Source: Candidatus Cloacimonadota bacterium
GTDB taxonomy: Bacteria > Cloacimonadota > Cloacimonadia > Cloacimonadales > Cloacimonadaceae
NCBI GenBank assembly: GCA_023392795.1
Contig: JAEWNJ010000050.1
Location: 1 to 23,424 of the forward strand
DNA: 23,424 nt
Direction of reading: 5' to 3'
The position numbers were made by a program, and so were the translations under genes. Positions 7,726-15,831 of this stretch are shown here, in pieces. Position 1 is the stretch's first letter, and each line of letters starts with the position of its first letter. The notes below the pieces were generated by a model. That model did not search any database, had not been told where the DNA came from, and saw only the letters and a program-made list of their open reading frames with translations.

Positions 7726-8256
7726 TTACTCAATGGAAGCCGGACGGTAATCAGATAACCAATCCGGATCCTCGATAGTTGCGAAATAGATGTTTGGGAA
7801 GTTCGCATAAGTTGCTACTCTGATTATTTCAGTTAGATATACACAGCGCAGATAGGCATCTGCCTGAACTACCAGGCAGGCTTTATCCTTTTTGTCTTCG
7901 GGAATATTTGCCATCTCGTTCTCGAAGAACTGCTGCATGGCCAGACGTTTGTTTGAATCGGCGATCAGATCATCTGGCTTGCCCAGAGGCAGGCTATCGA
8001 TGCCAAACAGTACACGATCCTGGTACAACTTTACGGGTACAACTTCCGGGTTTTCCATGAGTTTTTCGTTGGTAATGGTATTAGGGTAAGTCATATCCGG
8101 CAATTCGGAGATCTTTACTGTTTCCATCGAAACGTTTTTGATGAGGAACACCAGGATAATGGTGAGAACGTCCAAAAGAGATGTAATGGAAAGACCCTTA
8201 ACTTCTTCTGACTTTCTTCTTACTCTTCTGGTACTATGCTTTCTATATGAGCTCAT
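7726..8256 (-). CDS. ExbD/TolR-family proton-channel subunit, with conserved Asp
   Basis: This 176-residue protein has a short Arg/Lys-rich cytoplasmic start, one membrane helix (ITSLLDVLTIILVFLIKNV, residues 24-42) carrying D29, and a periplasmic domain, as in ExbD, TolR and AglS. D29 sits where the family has the protonatable Asp needed for proton flow. The periplasmic part includes PVKLYQDRVLFG and the late segment ACLVVQADAYLRCVYLTEIIRVATYANF, comparable to the family's V.I.aD....y..v..v....... pattern. It follows the first exbD paralogue by 17 bases. GGGGAGG lies about eight bases before ATG. It is longer than a minimal ExbD (about 140 aa), mainly from extra sequence in the periplasmic half. 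Confidence 0.88.
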   Translation of the reverse strand: MSSYRKHSTRRVRRKSEEVKGLSITSLLDVLTIILVFLIKNVSMETVKISELPDMTYPNTITNEKLMENPEVVPVKLYQDRVLFGIDSLPLGKPDDLIADSNKRLAMQQFFENEMANIPEDKKDKACLVVQADAYLRCVYLTEIIRVATYANFPNIYFATIEDPDWLSDYRPASIE

Positions 8257-8273
8257 TCATTACCTCCCCAATC

Positions 8274-8792
8274 CTAATAGTAATACATTTGTTTGGGGTT
8301 CATATACTTAACCGTAACAAATCCGGTCTGTTTGCAGAGGTCGATGGTGCGGATCAGCGTATCGTACATAACGTCGGGATACACTACCACAGCCACTTCA
8401 CTCTTGTCCGGATACTTGTCCTTTAGCTGGACAAGCTGCTGTTCTAAGGAGGCAAAATCGTAAGCCTCTCCTATCTTGGGGAGTTTGGTGGCTTTCTTAT
8501 CCAAATCACGGATTTCGAAGCCGGGGAAGAGACCGGTCTCATGCGAGGACGCGTAGAGGCGAATCTCCAAAAGGGCATCGCTTCCGCCGCCTCCTGCACC
8601 GCCGCCGGTACCACCGACTTCGCCGCTGGATTCAAAGTTTAAAGCCACCATGGCTACTTGTGAGATCACGATCATCAGCATCAGGAAGGGAATGATCGAT
8701 ATAAACAGGTTCATGATCGGAACCAGGTTTGGTTCCCCTGGCGCTGTTTGAGATCTCTGTTGCCTCGCCTGTGAAGGACGATACACTGCCAT
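8274..8792 (-). CDS. ExbD/TolR-family paralogue with Asn replacing the conserved Asp
   Basis: This 172-residue protein has an N-terminal membrane segment, PNLVPIMNLFISIIPFLMLM (residues 21-40), aligned with the ExbD/TolR helix, but N28 occupies the position of the protonatable Asp. A Gly-rich linker follows (about 58-70, GGTGGGAGGGGS). The periplasmic domain contains VAVVVYPDVMYDTLIRTID and CKQTGFVTVKYM, typical of the family. With D29 in the downstream paralogue, the two may form a mixed dimer with one proton-carrying and one inert helix, which is inference. The ATG lies four bases after the exbB stop, with AAGGGA upstream inside the end of exbB. Confidence 0.85.
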   Translation of the reverse strand: MAVYRPSQARQQRSQTAPGEPNLVPIMNLFISIIPFLMLMIVISQVAMVALNFESSGEVGGTGGGAGGGGSDALLEIRLYASSHETGLFPGFEIRDLDKKATKLPKIGEAYDFASLEQQLVQLKDKYPDKSEVAVVVYPDVMYDTLIRTIDLCKQTGFVTVKYMNPKQMYYY

Positions 8793-8796
8793 AATA

Positions 8797-9567
8797 TTAT
8801 CCCTTGATCAGGTTGTTAATGTAGTTCACCAATTTTACGCTGTATTCGTCGATGTTGCTGATCAAATTTTGTGCGCGGGAGAAGAGTCCGCCTTTGATCA
8901 GGGTAAGAGGGATAGCTCCCATCAGACCGAGGGCAGTAGTACCGATTGCCACATAAATACCATTGGTAAGAGCTCTGTTCGCTTCAGCACCGGTGAGGCT
9001 GCCCAGGGCATCGAAGGCCTGGATAAGGCCGAAAATGGTTCCCAGTAGTCCCAGATAGGTACTGATTTGAGCCAAAGTGTCAAACCAGAAGAGGTTTCCG
9101 TCCAGTTTATGCACAGTTTGCAGCACTGCTTCGTCGAAGGCGTTTTGTACGGCAACGCGGGCTTCTTCACCGGTCTTTCCGGCTTTGGTGATGTCCTTAT
9201 AGACCTTGAGACCGCTCCAGAAAATGAAGCCCATGGTGGTTCCGCGGAACTCATTGGTAACCGTGATAGCTTCGTCAATCTGGTTGTTTTTCACATAGTT
9301 TTTCAGTTTCACGAAGAACTTCTCTGCATCCATCTTTTCACGTACATAGAGCTGGATATAGCGGACGATGCCATAGGCAACACCAATGATAAACACGAAA
9401 AGAATAAGGTATGCTACTGGACCGCTGGTTTGAAACATCTCAACAAAGTCGATGCTTCCGGTCGGGGCAGGAGCTGCTGCTTCTGCTTCGGTGGCTTCCT
9501 GCGCGAAGAGGAAACCGACACTGAGAATGAGGGCGATCACAACGAGTAAGGTATTCTTGATTTTCAT
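8797..9567 (-). CDS. ExbB/TolQ/MotA-family proton channel protein
   Basis: The 256-residue protein starts with a hydrophobic signal-like segment ending FLFAQ (1-23). It is followed by an acidic/Ala-Pro stretch and three membrane helices: about 49-69 (GPVAYLILFVFIIGVAYGI), 163-185 and 202-225. The last two carry the family hallmarks YLGLLGTIFGLIQAF (171-185) and GTTALGLMGAIP (209-220), which line the ion path in ExbB and TolQ. The large cytoplasmic loop lies between helices 1 and 2. Its extra N-terminal signal-like helix is also seen in many ExbB proteins of FCB bacteria. The start overlaps the preceding stop as ATGA (9564-9567), with AAGGAG upstream, so translation is coupled. It should form the stator core with the two ExbD paralogues. 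Confidence 0.92.
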   Translation of the reverse strand: MKIKNTLLVVIALILSVGFLFAQEATEAEAAAPAPTGSIDFVEMFQTSGPVAYLILFVFIIGVAYGIVRYIQLYVREKMDAEKFFVKLKNYVKNNQIDEAITVTNEFRGTTMGFIFWSGLKVYKDITKAGKTGEEARVAVQNAFDEAVLQTVHKLDGNLFWFDTLAQISTYLGLLGTIFGLIQAFDALGSLTGAEANRALTNGIYVAIGTTALGLMGAIPLTLIKGGLFSRAQNLISNIDEYSVKLVNYINNLIKG

Positions 9568-9836
9568 TTTGACTCCTTAAGCCATTTATTTAATAGGATT
9601 TCACTGTTTTCTCTTACCATCTGGTCGTTTAGCACAAAGCGATACTTACCGCTGAGGGTGTATGTCTCACTTTTGGCTTTGTAGATACCCGATTCAGGCG
9701 CTAGAGCTTTCACATCGATAATAATCTCTTCTTCATCCACATACACGTTGCCATTGCCCTGAGTTTGAGCTTCCTGGGCTAGCAAAACCGCGCTTGCGCA
9801 GACGAATAGACATAGCAGGATCAGGATTTTTTTCAT
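9564..9836 (-). CDS. Small exported protein of unknown function in the ExbB/ExbD operon
   Basis: This 90-residue protein begins with a clear signal peptide (MKKILILLCLFVCASAVLLA, likely cut before Q21). About 70 mature residues remain, including acidic VDEEEIIIDVKALAPESG and a C-terminal helix rich in charged residues (VRENSEILLNKWLKESK). I do not recognise the family. Its start overlaps the stop of the giant TPR gene by four bases, with GGAGG seven bases upstream inside that gene. Its stop overlaps the exbB start by four bases. Such tight coupling on both sides makes it a likely periplasmic component of the same machine. No cysteine suggests a lipoprotein anchor at the cleavage site. Confidence 0.8.
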   Translation of the reverse strand: MKKILILLCLFVCASAVLLAQEAQTQGNGNVYVDEEEIIIDVKALAPESGIYKAKSETYTLSGKYRFVLNDQMVRENSEILLNKWLKESK

Positions 9837-12800
9837 CGGATTCCCTCCTTCCCGGCCCTGGCATAGGTGATGGTGGCCAGGAAACCACGATAGGCACTAT
9901 TATTGGTTATCTCAAAACGGATGGTGTTTTTACCCATCTGAACCATACTAGCAGGAATCTCGATGGGCAGGGCATAAATCATCAGCGGATCGGGATCATA
10001 ATCCATCGTGGCGCTGCTGAGGCGGTTGCCATTCAGATAGATGGTGACATCTTCCGGAGCCACGAGATCAATGTGACCTTCGCGGAACTCTGAATCCAGA
10101 TTGAACTCAGTTTCCAGGATCACGTTCTGAACAGGAGCTTCAGCGGTTTCATCCACCCAAATCGGAGTGGCTGAACTAGGAGCAAAACCGTCGATGTTTT
10201 CCCAAGCGATATTCCAAACACTGGCAGGTTTGGCATAGGTACTGCTTTCTTCACCGGTTTCCGCATTGGTGGTGATCACACGCCAGGTAGTATTGGTGTG
10301 GATGCTGTTCACCACGGGCGGGATGTTTTGCTGGATTCGGTATTCACTGGTGCGAATCTGCAGATTCATACCCATATCCTGGATTGCTTCGCGCTGATTG
10401 GCGAATTCCAATTCGATCTGGTTGGCGCCGGCGACGAAGCTTTCTCCGGGGATGATCACAGCGTAACGCGTGGTGGCCGGTTTGCCGGCAGTGAGAGTAT
10501 CCACGGGAATCCATTCAGCATCGATCACGCTACCGTTTAGCTTGATCTGCACGTCCATCGGGTACATCAGATGCAGGTAGGCAAAATCCGGGGCAAGGGC
10601 GGTGGTAACCGATTTGTTTAGGCGCAAGGTCTTCTGCGCGGGGATGCTAACCATACCCAGATTGGTGCCATTTGGCGTGCTTTGGTTACGAATGGCCAGA
10701 GCAGAGCCACCTTCCACCAATTCCTGCTGCCAGCTGGAGCTGAGGATATGCTCATCATTGCGGTAGTCCAGGCTAATGCCTTTTTCGGTGAGCGAAGCCA
10801 CTGCAGCATCAATGGTGGGGTTGTGATATCCGGCGAGGTGATATAGACGGAACATATTGAATTGCCAGGTAACCATTTCATTGGCATACTGTTGAGTTTG
10901 CTGACCGGCGACATTGCTGATCACAGCATTCAACTGATCACCGGGATACTGATCGCGGTAGTATTGGGCTTCGATTGCCTCGCGGAAATACTTCTCCACT
11001 TGGACATTGACCACCGTAATGGCGCGTTGATTGATCTTGGCGATCAGGTCTATGGCTTTTATCCGGCGATCGTTGTCGATGAAGTAACCGGATTCATTGG
11101 CCTGACGGATCAGGGTGGTCACCTTGGTCACTTCGGCCTGAACCTTGGTTCTAAAGGTCCCCAGACGATTCTGCCCCGAAGCCAGATGCTTATCCCAGGT
11201 AGTGGCATAATTCACTTTGATATGAGTGGCGGGTGCTGCTGTGAAGAGCCCTGATTTGGCCAGAGTATTGAGCTGTTTGTCATAATTGGCCAGGTAGGTT
11301 TTCTGTTTCTGGATATCGTCGTACTCTTTTTTCACTGCGGCGAAGAAGGTGTGCGCTGCTTCGTTTTCAAAGCTGAGACCTTCCTTCTTGTATTGGCTCT
11401 CCACTCTCAGGTATTCATCTCTAAAACCAAAGGCAGCCTGATAATCGCGATTGTCATACGCCTGGCTAAACTGGGTGCCAATGCGGTCCAGTTCCTTCTG
11501 AGCCACAAAGAGGTATAGCGCGTTACGGCTGGGATCGCGACGATAGATCTCTTTGGCCAGACGGTTGTAGTCTTCCATTTCATTGCGATCAAAGTGACCC
11601 TTGGCCATGTATTCCATAAAGGGGATGGTGTTTTCATGATTCGGATAGAGGGTGATGAAGCGGTTGCGCAGCTCGTATTCACGGGTTACATTGCCGCTTT
11701 TCACGAAAGCCAGAATGGCATCGTTGAGAATGCTGCTGGCCGCCACATCTCCGGAATCGGTTCTGCGGTTTTGCACATCCTCAAAGAGCTGCAGATAACC
11801 TTCGGCAGCTTCGTTGGCGCGCGCGGGATCGTCGAAAGCGTCTTTAAGATGCACCATGCGCAGGCGGAAAGCATAATTGCTGGCAGGGTGTTTGGCTATG
11901 AAATCCTTTTCCAGGCTGAGCGCCTTGGCGGGATCGTTCATCTTGTCAGCGTCGCCGGCAATGCCTGCCGCTTTATTGTACCACGCGTACACGCGTTCCA
12001 CGTCTTGCTCATTGGCCGATAACTCCACCAGGAGATCAATGGCTTGCTGATATGCTTTGGCGTTCACATAAGCTTCCACGGCAGCGTATTTCTGGCCCAG
12101 TACTTCGTCAGCCTGGGTGGCTGGATCAAGCTGAGCCGCGAAGCGCAGGCGTTCTGCAGCTTCAGCAGAGAAGTCTCCCTGAGTGGAGGCGTTTTCAAAC
12201 GCGTTCTGGATCTGAACCAGGATCTCGATGCCGATATCCTCGCGTTCTTGCGCTGATGCCGCCAGAGGAAGAGCCTTACGGAACCAGTTTTCAGCTTCAG
12301 CGAAGCGTCCTGCTTCACTGTGCATCACGGCAAGTCTCAGATAGATGTCTTTTTTATCTAAGGCAGAGAGGTGCTCTTCAGCTTCAAGAGCTTTATTGTA
12401 AAGCACGATGGCTTCATCTTTCTTGCCTCGTTCACGTTGGATCTCAGCTAGATTTACGATCAGGATTGCTGCCCGGTTCAGGTTTTCCGGGGTGGCAAAA
12501 GCTTCTTTGTGAGCCGTATCCATGAACCTCATGGTGGCGCTGTGCAGGAAGCTGTATGCTTCGTCAGCATTGGCTGGCTGCCCGCTCGCAGGGGCGTATC
12601 CGGGTTCTTGCATGGCCTGAGTGCTGATCTCATACACTCTCTGAGCATAGAATAGAGAGCGTTGTTCATTGTAAAAATAGCTCAAGTTTTCAGGATACTT
12701 GTCGTTATATGCCCGCAGCTTGGAGATTGCTTCCAGATAGTCGGCAACACTCTGAGAGTTTTCCGCCAGAATCGCCTGGAAATCTACAAAGATACTGTCC

Positions 12801-15685
12801 TTGTCTGCCTGGAACCTGGCGTATCGGGCCGCGTCAAACTGCTGCATGAACTCATCGTATTGTTCCATGTGAGTTATGTAGCTCTGCATGGCCTCGCGAT
12901 TCCTGCGGGTGGCAAAGTCGTTGTAGTACATTATGCCAAGCTGTTCGTAGGCTTTATTTACCACACTGAGCTGAGGCAGGATGTCTTTATCTTTATTCTC
13001 TTTGTACCAATCGGATTTGTAATTGTAATTCGCCGAAGTTTCGCGGTAGGTCGAGCGGATGATCTGGGGTAAGCTTTCCCCTTCACGCAGTTCGGATGAA
13101 GAATTGGCATAAAGCACCAGCATTGAATCCAGCAAACTTGGGTTTTCCAAGGCCATGGGGAACATGCTGATCCGGTAGCGCAAGAAGTCCGCGGCTTGAA
13201 TGCGGGCTGCCATATTGCTCTTGTTTTGGGTGGCAAGATCGATCACATCGCGGACCACTTCCCGGTTCTGATAACCGGTAAAGAGGCGCTCGATTTCCGC
13301 CACACCCAGAGATTGCTGACGGAAATCGGTTCCATCAAGAGCTATCAGGCAATAGGCGATATTATTCACGGAGTCGATGCGATAATCGCGAGCCAGATCA
13401 GGATTGGTGATGCGTCCGTCTTCCACTGCTTTGAGCAGCACCATGAAGTCATTCATGGCCAGGCGCAGGTCTTCGTGCTCATAGCTATTCAAGCGTACCC
13501 AGCCTCTCTGATAGATGGCGTCGTAGTATAGCGGGCTGTCCGGCTTGGCAATTATCTGATCAAAGAATCCTATGGCAGTGTTACGGTACGCGACCGGGGA
13601 AGTGGAATCCTCGGCAAAGCGGAAATGCAGCAGCCCCAGGCGGTAGATGGACTCTTCATATACCTTGGATTCGGGATATCTGCTTACGATTTCTTGTAAG
13701 GCGGCTAAAGTCTCGGCAAAATTGCTCTCGTTGTAAATGGCATTGGCCGGGGGGGTGGAATTGATCGTCGCGGTCTCGCGGTATGCGATGCGGTTGCGGT
13801 CGATATCCGCGCGCATCAATTCCGAAGTGATGAAAGCGATGTTATATAGTGCAAGATCGCGATCCGGCAGGTTCGGATCCAGTTCCAGGGCTTTCCGATA
13901 GCTGGCAAGAGCGGGGCTGAGATCCTGAGGGATGGCGTAATACTGCAATTCGCCCAGATTGTAATAGAGGTCGGCAGCCTCTGCCAGATTTCCTCCGCCG
14001 GGCTGATTGATGGCTGAGAAATTGGGATTCTCCATCAGGAAGTTACTCATGTCGTCGATCAATTCAAGCTGTTCCCGACGAAAATCTGTCTGCATAGTGA
14101 CCCGTTCCTCATCCGGCAGGGTCATTTGATTGCGCTGGAAGATGTTGTAATCTGCCATCAGATCCCGGTAACTCATCTGTAAGGTGATGAATTCCAGGTG
14201 ATCCAAGCCATCATTGAAGCCCTGAGTAAAGACCTGATGGCGGGCGCTGGGATCGCTGACGGAACTGAGGATGGAAGATATCTGAGGGCGGATCTCGCTG
14301 CGCACTTCCTCGTTCAGGATGCTGCGCACTTCTGTATAAACGTAATCTTCCAGCTCTCGGGCAGTAAGCTCAAGCTGGCGTTTATCTGCCAACAAGGCGT
14401 TGTACTCACCCAGGAGTTCCATGAAGATCTTTCGCTCCGCCTCGTCCGGATAATTTATCTCAGCCAGATACTGCTGACGACGCACTTCCAGATCAGCTTT
14501 CTTTTGTACGGTGTCGGCACGCTGATCCAGCAGCATCTGCCGCTGTTGCGCATCATTGACCTGGGTAAGCAGATAGTCGATCTCATCCAGGGTCTCAGAG
14601 TATATGGAAATGGTCCGATCGGTCTGAATCAGTTTATCCAGGTAAAGATCGGCAGTATAGTTTTGTACTTCAGATTGAGATCCTGTCTCCAGCAACCGCT
14701 GATAACGGTTTTGCAGCATCTCGTCAAACTTGCGCAGCACTGCGTCATAATACCCGATACTGGCTTTGGCAGCGGCGATATGACCGTCGGCAACATACAT
14801 TGCCTCATTGGTCTTGATCTGAGCATTAGCGTATTTTAGCAGCAGTTGTTTCAGATCGTTCAGGTTCTTGGTCTCATAATTGTGAATGCTCTGGATCTCA
14901 TTTACATACACCATGCCCTTCATGGAGATGATCTGATTGTTCAAGGCTGTGATATCGCGCAGGATCTGATCGATTTCAGCATTGATGGAGTTGAAGCTTT
15001 GTTGGTTTGGGTTATCAAAATATGATCCGATATCCAGGGCATTGAGTTTTGCCAAAACCTTTTCTCTGGCGGGTAGCAAGAGATTTAACACGATCTCACG
15101 GTTCTCATTGTAAGCCTGAACCAGGGAGATGATCTCTTCGTAGTTTTCGCTATCCGCTGAGATATCGCTAAACAGATAGAGATAAGCAGGGAAATAAGGA
15201 GAAGCGTTGTAGTTCTCAAAGACAATCGCCCTCAGGAAATCCTTTGCGGCGGCTTCGTTGCCCTGATCCAGCAGAGTGATCAATCTGCGATATAGCACCA
15301 GGTTGAGCATTTCGCGGGCGGATTCGTCCATGTTATTTCGTAAAACCGAATCAAACATGGTGATAGCCTTGTCATCCTCTCCCTCTCTGGCATACATATG
15401 CCCCAAAAGATACATGACCTCAGTATCGGTCATGGTGTTCAGCATGCTTAAAAAGTTATCCAGTGCCTGGTTGGCTTTATCAGGATCAATGGAAGCGATG
15501 ACAGGAAGCTCATCAACCAGGAAGATTTTTGCAGCCTCCCTGATGGCTTGTTTCTGCTCGCGGATGAGCTCTTGTAGCTGCTCTACTGTATATTGCTCCT
15601 CATCAGCCATGGTTTGGGCAAAGACAAGGGAAATTGACATCAGTGCAAAAACAACGAGCAAAAGCACTCTATTCTTATTATTCAT
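9833..15685 (-). CDS. Giant periplasmic TPR/coiled-coil protein with C-terminal lectin-like beta domains
   Basis: About 1950 residues from ATG 15685, which opens directly into a signal peptide (MNNKNRVLLLVVFALMS...LVFA). GTG 15697 gives four extra residues and is the alternative start. The mature protein begins with helical repeats. It continues with long coiled-coil-like stretches around residues 230-460 (LDEIDYLLTQVNDAQQRQML), then many TPR-like repeats from about 570 to 1350. Examples are LASYRKALELDPNLPDRDLA and EAIVLYNKALEAEEHL. The last 280 residues are beta-rich, with two related segments, each with an L-N-G turn and a G-x-N-x-I strand (VQIKLNGSVID ... GANQIELEF; VTIYLNGNRLS ... GKNTIRFEI), recalling galactose-binding-like folds. 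By layout and neighbours it parallels the giant TPR protein AgmK/GltI of the Myxococcus gliding machine. Orthology is not shown. Confidence 0.85.
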   Translation of the reverse strand: MNNKNRVLLLVVFALMSISLVFAQTMADEEQYTVEQLQELIREQKQAIREAAKIFLVDELPVIASIDPDKANQALDNFLSMLNTMTDTEVMYLLGHMYAREGEDDKAITMFDSVLRNNMDESAREMLNLVLYRRLITLLDQGNEAAAKDFLRAIVFENYNASPYFPAYLYLFSDISADSENYEEIISLVQAYNENREIVLNLLLPAREKVLAKLNALDIGSYFDNPNQQSFNSINAEIDQILRDITALNNQIISMKGMVYVNEIQSIHNYETKNLNDLKQLLLKYANAQIKTNEAMYVADGHIAAAKASIGYYDAVLRKFDEMLQNRYQRLLETGSQSEVQNYTADLYLDKLIQTDRTISIYSETLDEIDYLLTQVNDAQQRQMLLDQRADTVQKKADLEVRRQQYLAEINYPDEAERKIFMELLGEYNALLADKRQLELTARELEDYVYTEVRSILNEEVRSEIRPQISSILSSVSDPSARHQVFTQGFNDGLDHLEFITLQMSYRDLMADYNIFQRNQMTLPDEERVTMQTDFRREQLELIDDMSNFLMENPNFSAINQPGGGNLAEAADLYYNLGELQYYAIPQDLSPALASYRKALELDPNLPDRDLALYNIAFITSELMRADIDRNRIAYRETATINSTPPANAIYNESNFAETLAALQEIVSRYPESKVYEESIYRLGLLHFRFAEDSTSPVAYRNTAIGFFDQIIAKPDSPLYYDAIYQRGWVRLNSYEHEDLRLAMNDFMVLLKAVEDGRITNPDLARDYRIDSVNNIAYCLIALDGTDFRQQSLGVAEIERLFTGYQNREVVRDVIDLATQNKSNMAARIQAADFLRYRISMFPMALENPSLLDSMLVLYANSSSELREGESLPQIIRSTYRETSANYNYKSDWYKENKDKDILPQLSVVNKAYEQLGIMYYNDFATRRNREAMQSYITHMEQYDEFMQQFDAARYARFQADKDSIFVDFQAILAENSQSVADYLEAISKLRAYNDKYPENLSYFYNEQRSLFYAQRVYEISTQAMQEPGYAPASGQPANADEAYSFLHSATMRFMDTAHKEAFATPENLNRAAILIVNLAEIQRERGKKDEAIVLYNKALEAEEHLSALDKKDIYLRLAVMHSEAGRFAEAENWFRKALPLAASAQEREDIGIEILVQIQNAFENASTQGDFSAEAAERLRFAAQLDPATQADEVLGQKYAAVEAYVNAKAYQQAIDLLVELSANEQDVERVYAWYNKAAGIAGDADKMNDPAKALSLEKDFIAKHPASNYAFRLRMVHLKDAFDDPARANEAAEGYLQLFEDVQNRRTDSGDVAASSILNDAILAFVKSGNVTREYELRNRFITLYPNHENTIPFMEYMAKGHFDRNEMEDYNRLAKEIYRRDPSRNALYLFVAQKELDRIGTQFSQAYDNRDYQAAFGFRDEYLRVESQYKKEGLSFENEAAHTFFAAVKKEYDDIQKQKTYLANYDKQLNTLAKSGLFTAAPATHIKVNYATTWDKHLASGQNRLGTFRTKVQAEVTKVTTLIRQANESGYFIDNDRRIKAIDLIAKINQRAITVVNVQVEKYFREAIEAQYYRDQYPGDQLNAVISNVAGQQTQQYANEMVTWQFNMFRLYHLAGYHNPTIDAAVASLTEKGISLDYRNDEHILSSSWQQELVEGGSALAIRNQSTPNGTNLGMVSIPAQKTLRLNKSVTTALAPDFAYLHLMYPMDVQIKLNGSVIDAEWIPVDTLTAGKPATTRYAVIIPGESFVAGANQIELEFANQREAIQDMGMNLQIRTSEYRIQQNIPPVVNSIHTNTTWRVITTNAETGEESSTYAKPASVWNIAWENIDGFAPSSATPIWVDETAEAPVQNVILETEFNLDSEFREGHIDLVAPEDVTIYLNGNRLSSATMDYDPDPLMIYALPIEIPASMVQMGKNTIRFEITNNSAYRGFLATITYARAGKEGIR

Positions 15686-15739
15686 AACCCCGCTCACTTT
15701 AGACTCTCAAAAATTAAAAAACAGGTTCTTTTGTAGCAG

Positions 15740-15765
15740 ACCGGGACACCGCCTGGCATCCCGGT
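15740..15765 (-). other. Hairpin in the leader of the giant TPR gene
   Basis: On the minus strand ACCGGGATGCC and GGTGTCCCGGT form an 11-bp stem with two G-U pairs around an AGGC loop. A run of six T residues appears only about 17 bases further on, so it is not a classic intrinsic terminator. It lies between the barrel gene and the TPR gene. It could stabilise the message, partly terminate the barrel transcript, or sit at the 5' end of the leader from the promoter proposed at 15776-15805. Confidence 0.5.
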
Positions 15766-15775
15766 TCACTACACA

Positions 15776-15805
15776 TTTATATAGGAAGTACGAGTCCTAC
15801 ATTAA
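15776..15805 (-). promoter_or_regulatory. Weak candidate promoter for the giant TPR / ExbB operon
   Basis: On the minus strand TTAATG (15805-15800) precedes TATAAA (15781-15776) by 18 bp. The -10 match is good (5 of 6), the -35 match poor. If used, transcription would start near 15769 and the 15740-15765 hairpin would lie at the 5' end of the message. Read-through from the barrel gene is equally possible. Confidence 0.3.
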
Positions 15806-15831
15806 CACTACTATAGCTATTTAGATATACA

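Noticed and set aside
14198..14839. 213-codon plus-strand frame inside the giant TPR gene
   Set aside because: It is antisense to the coiled-coil region. The leucine/isoleucine-rich product reflects complementary codon bias, and no promoter or RBS is evident.
15276..15824. 182-codon plus-strand frame over the start of the giant TPR gene
   Set aside because: It overlaps the signal-peptide region of a well-supported gene on the other strand and resembles no protein family.
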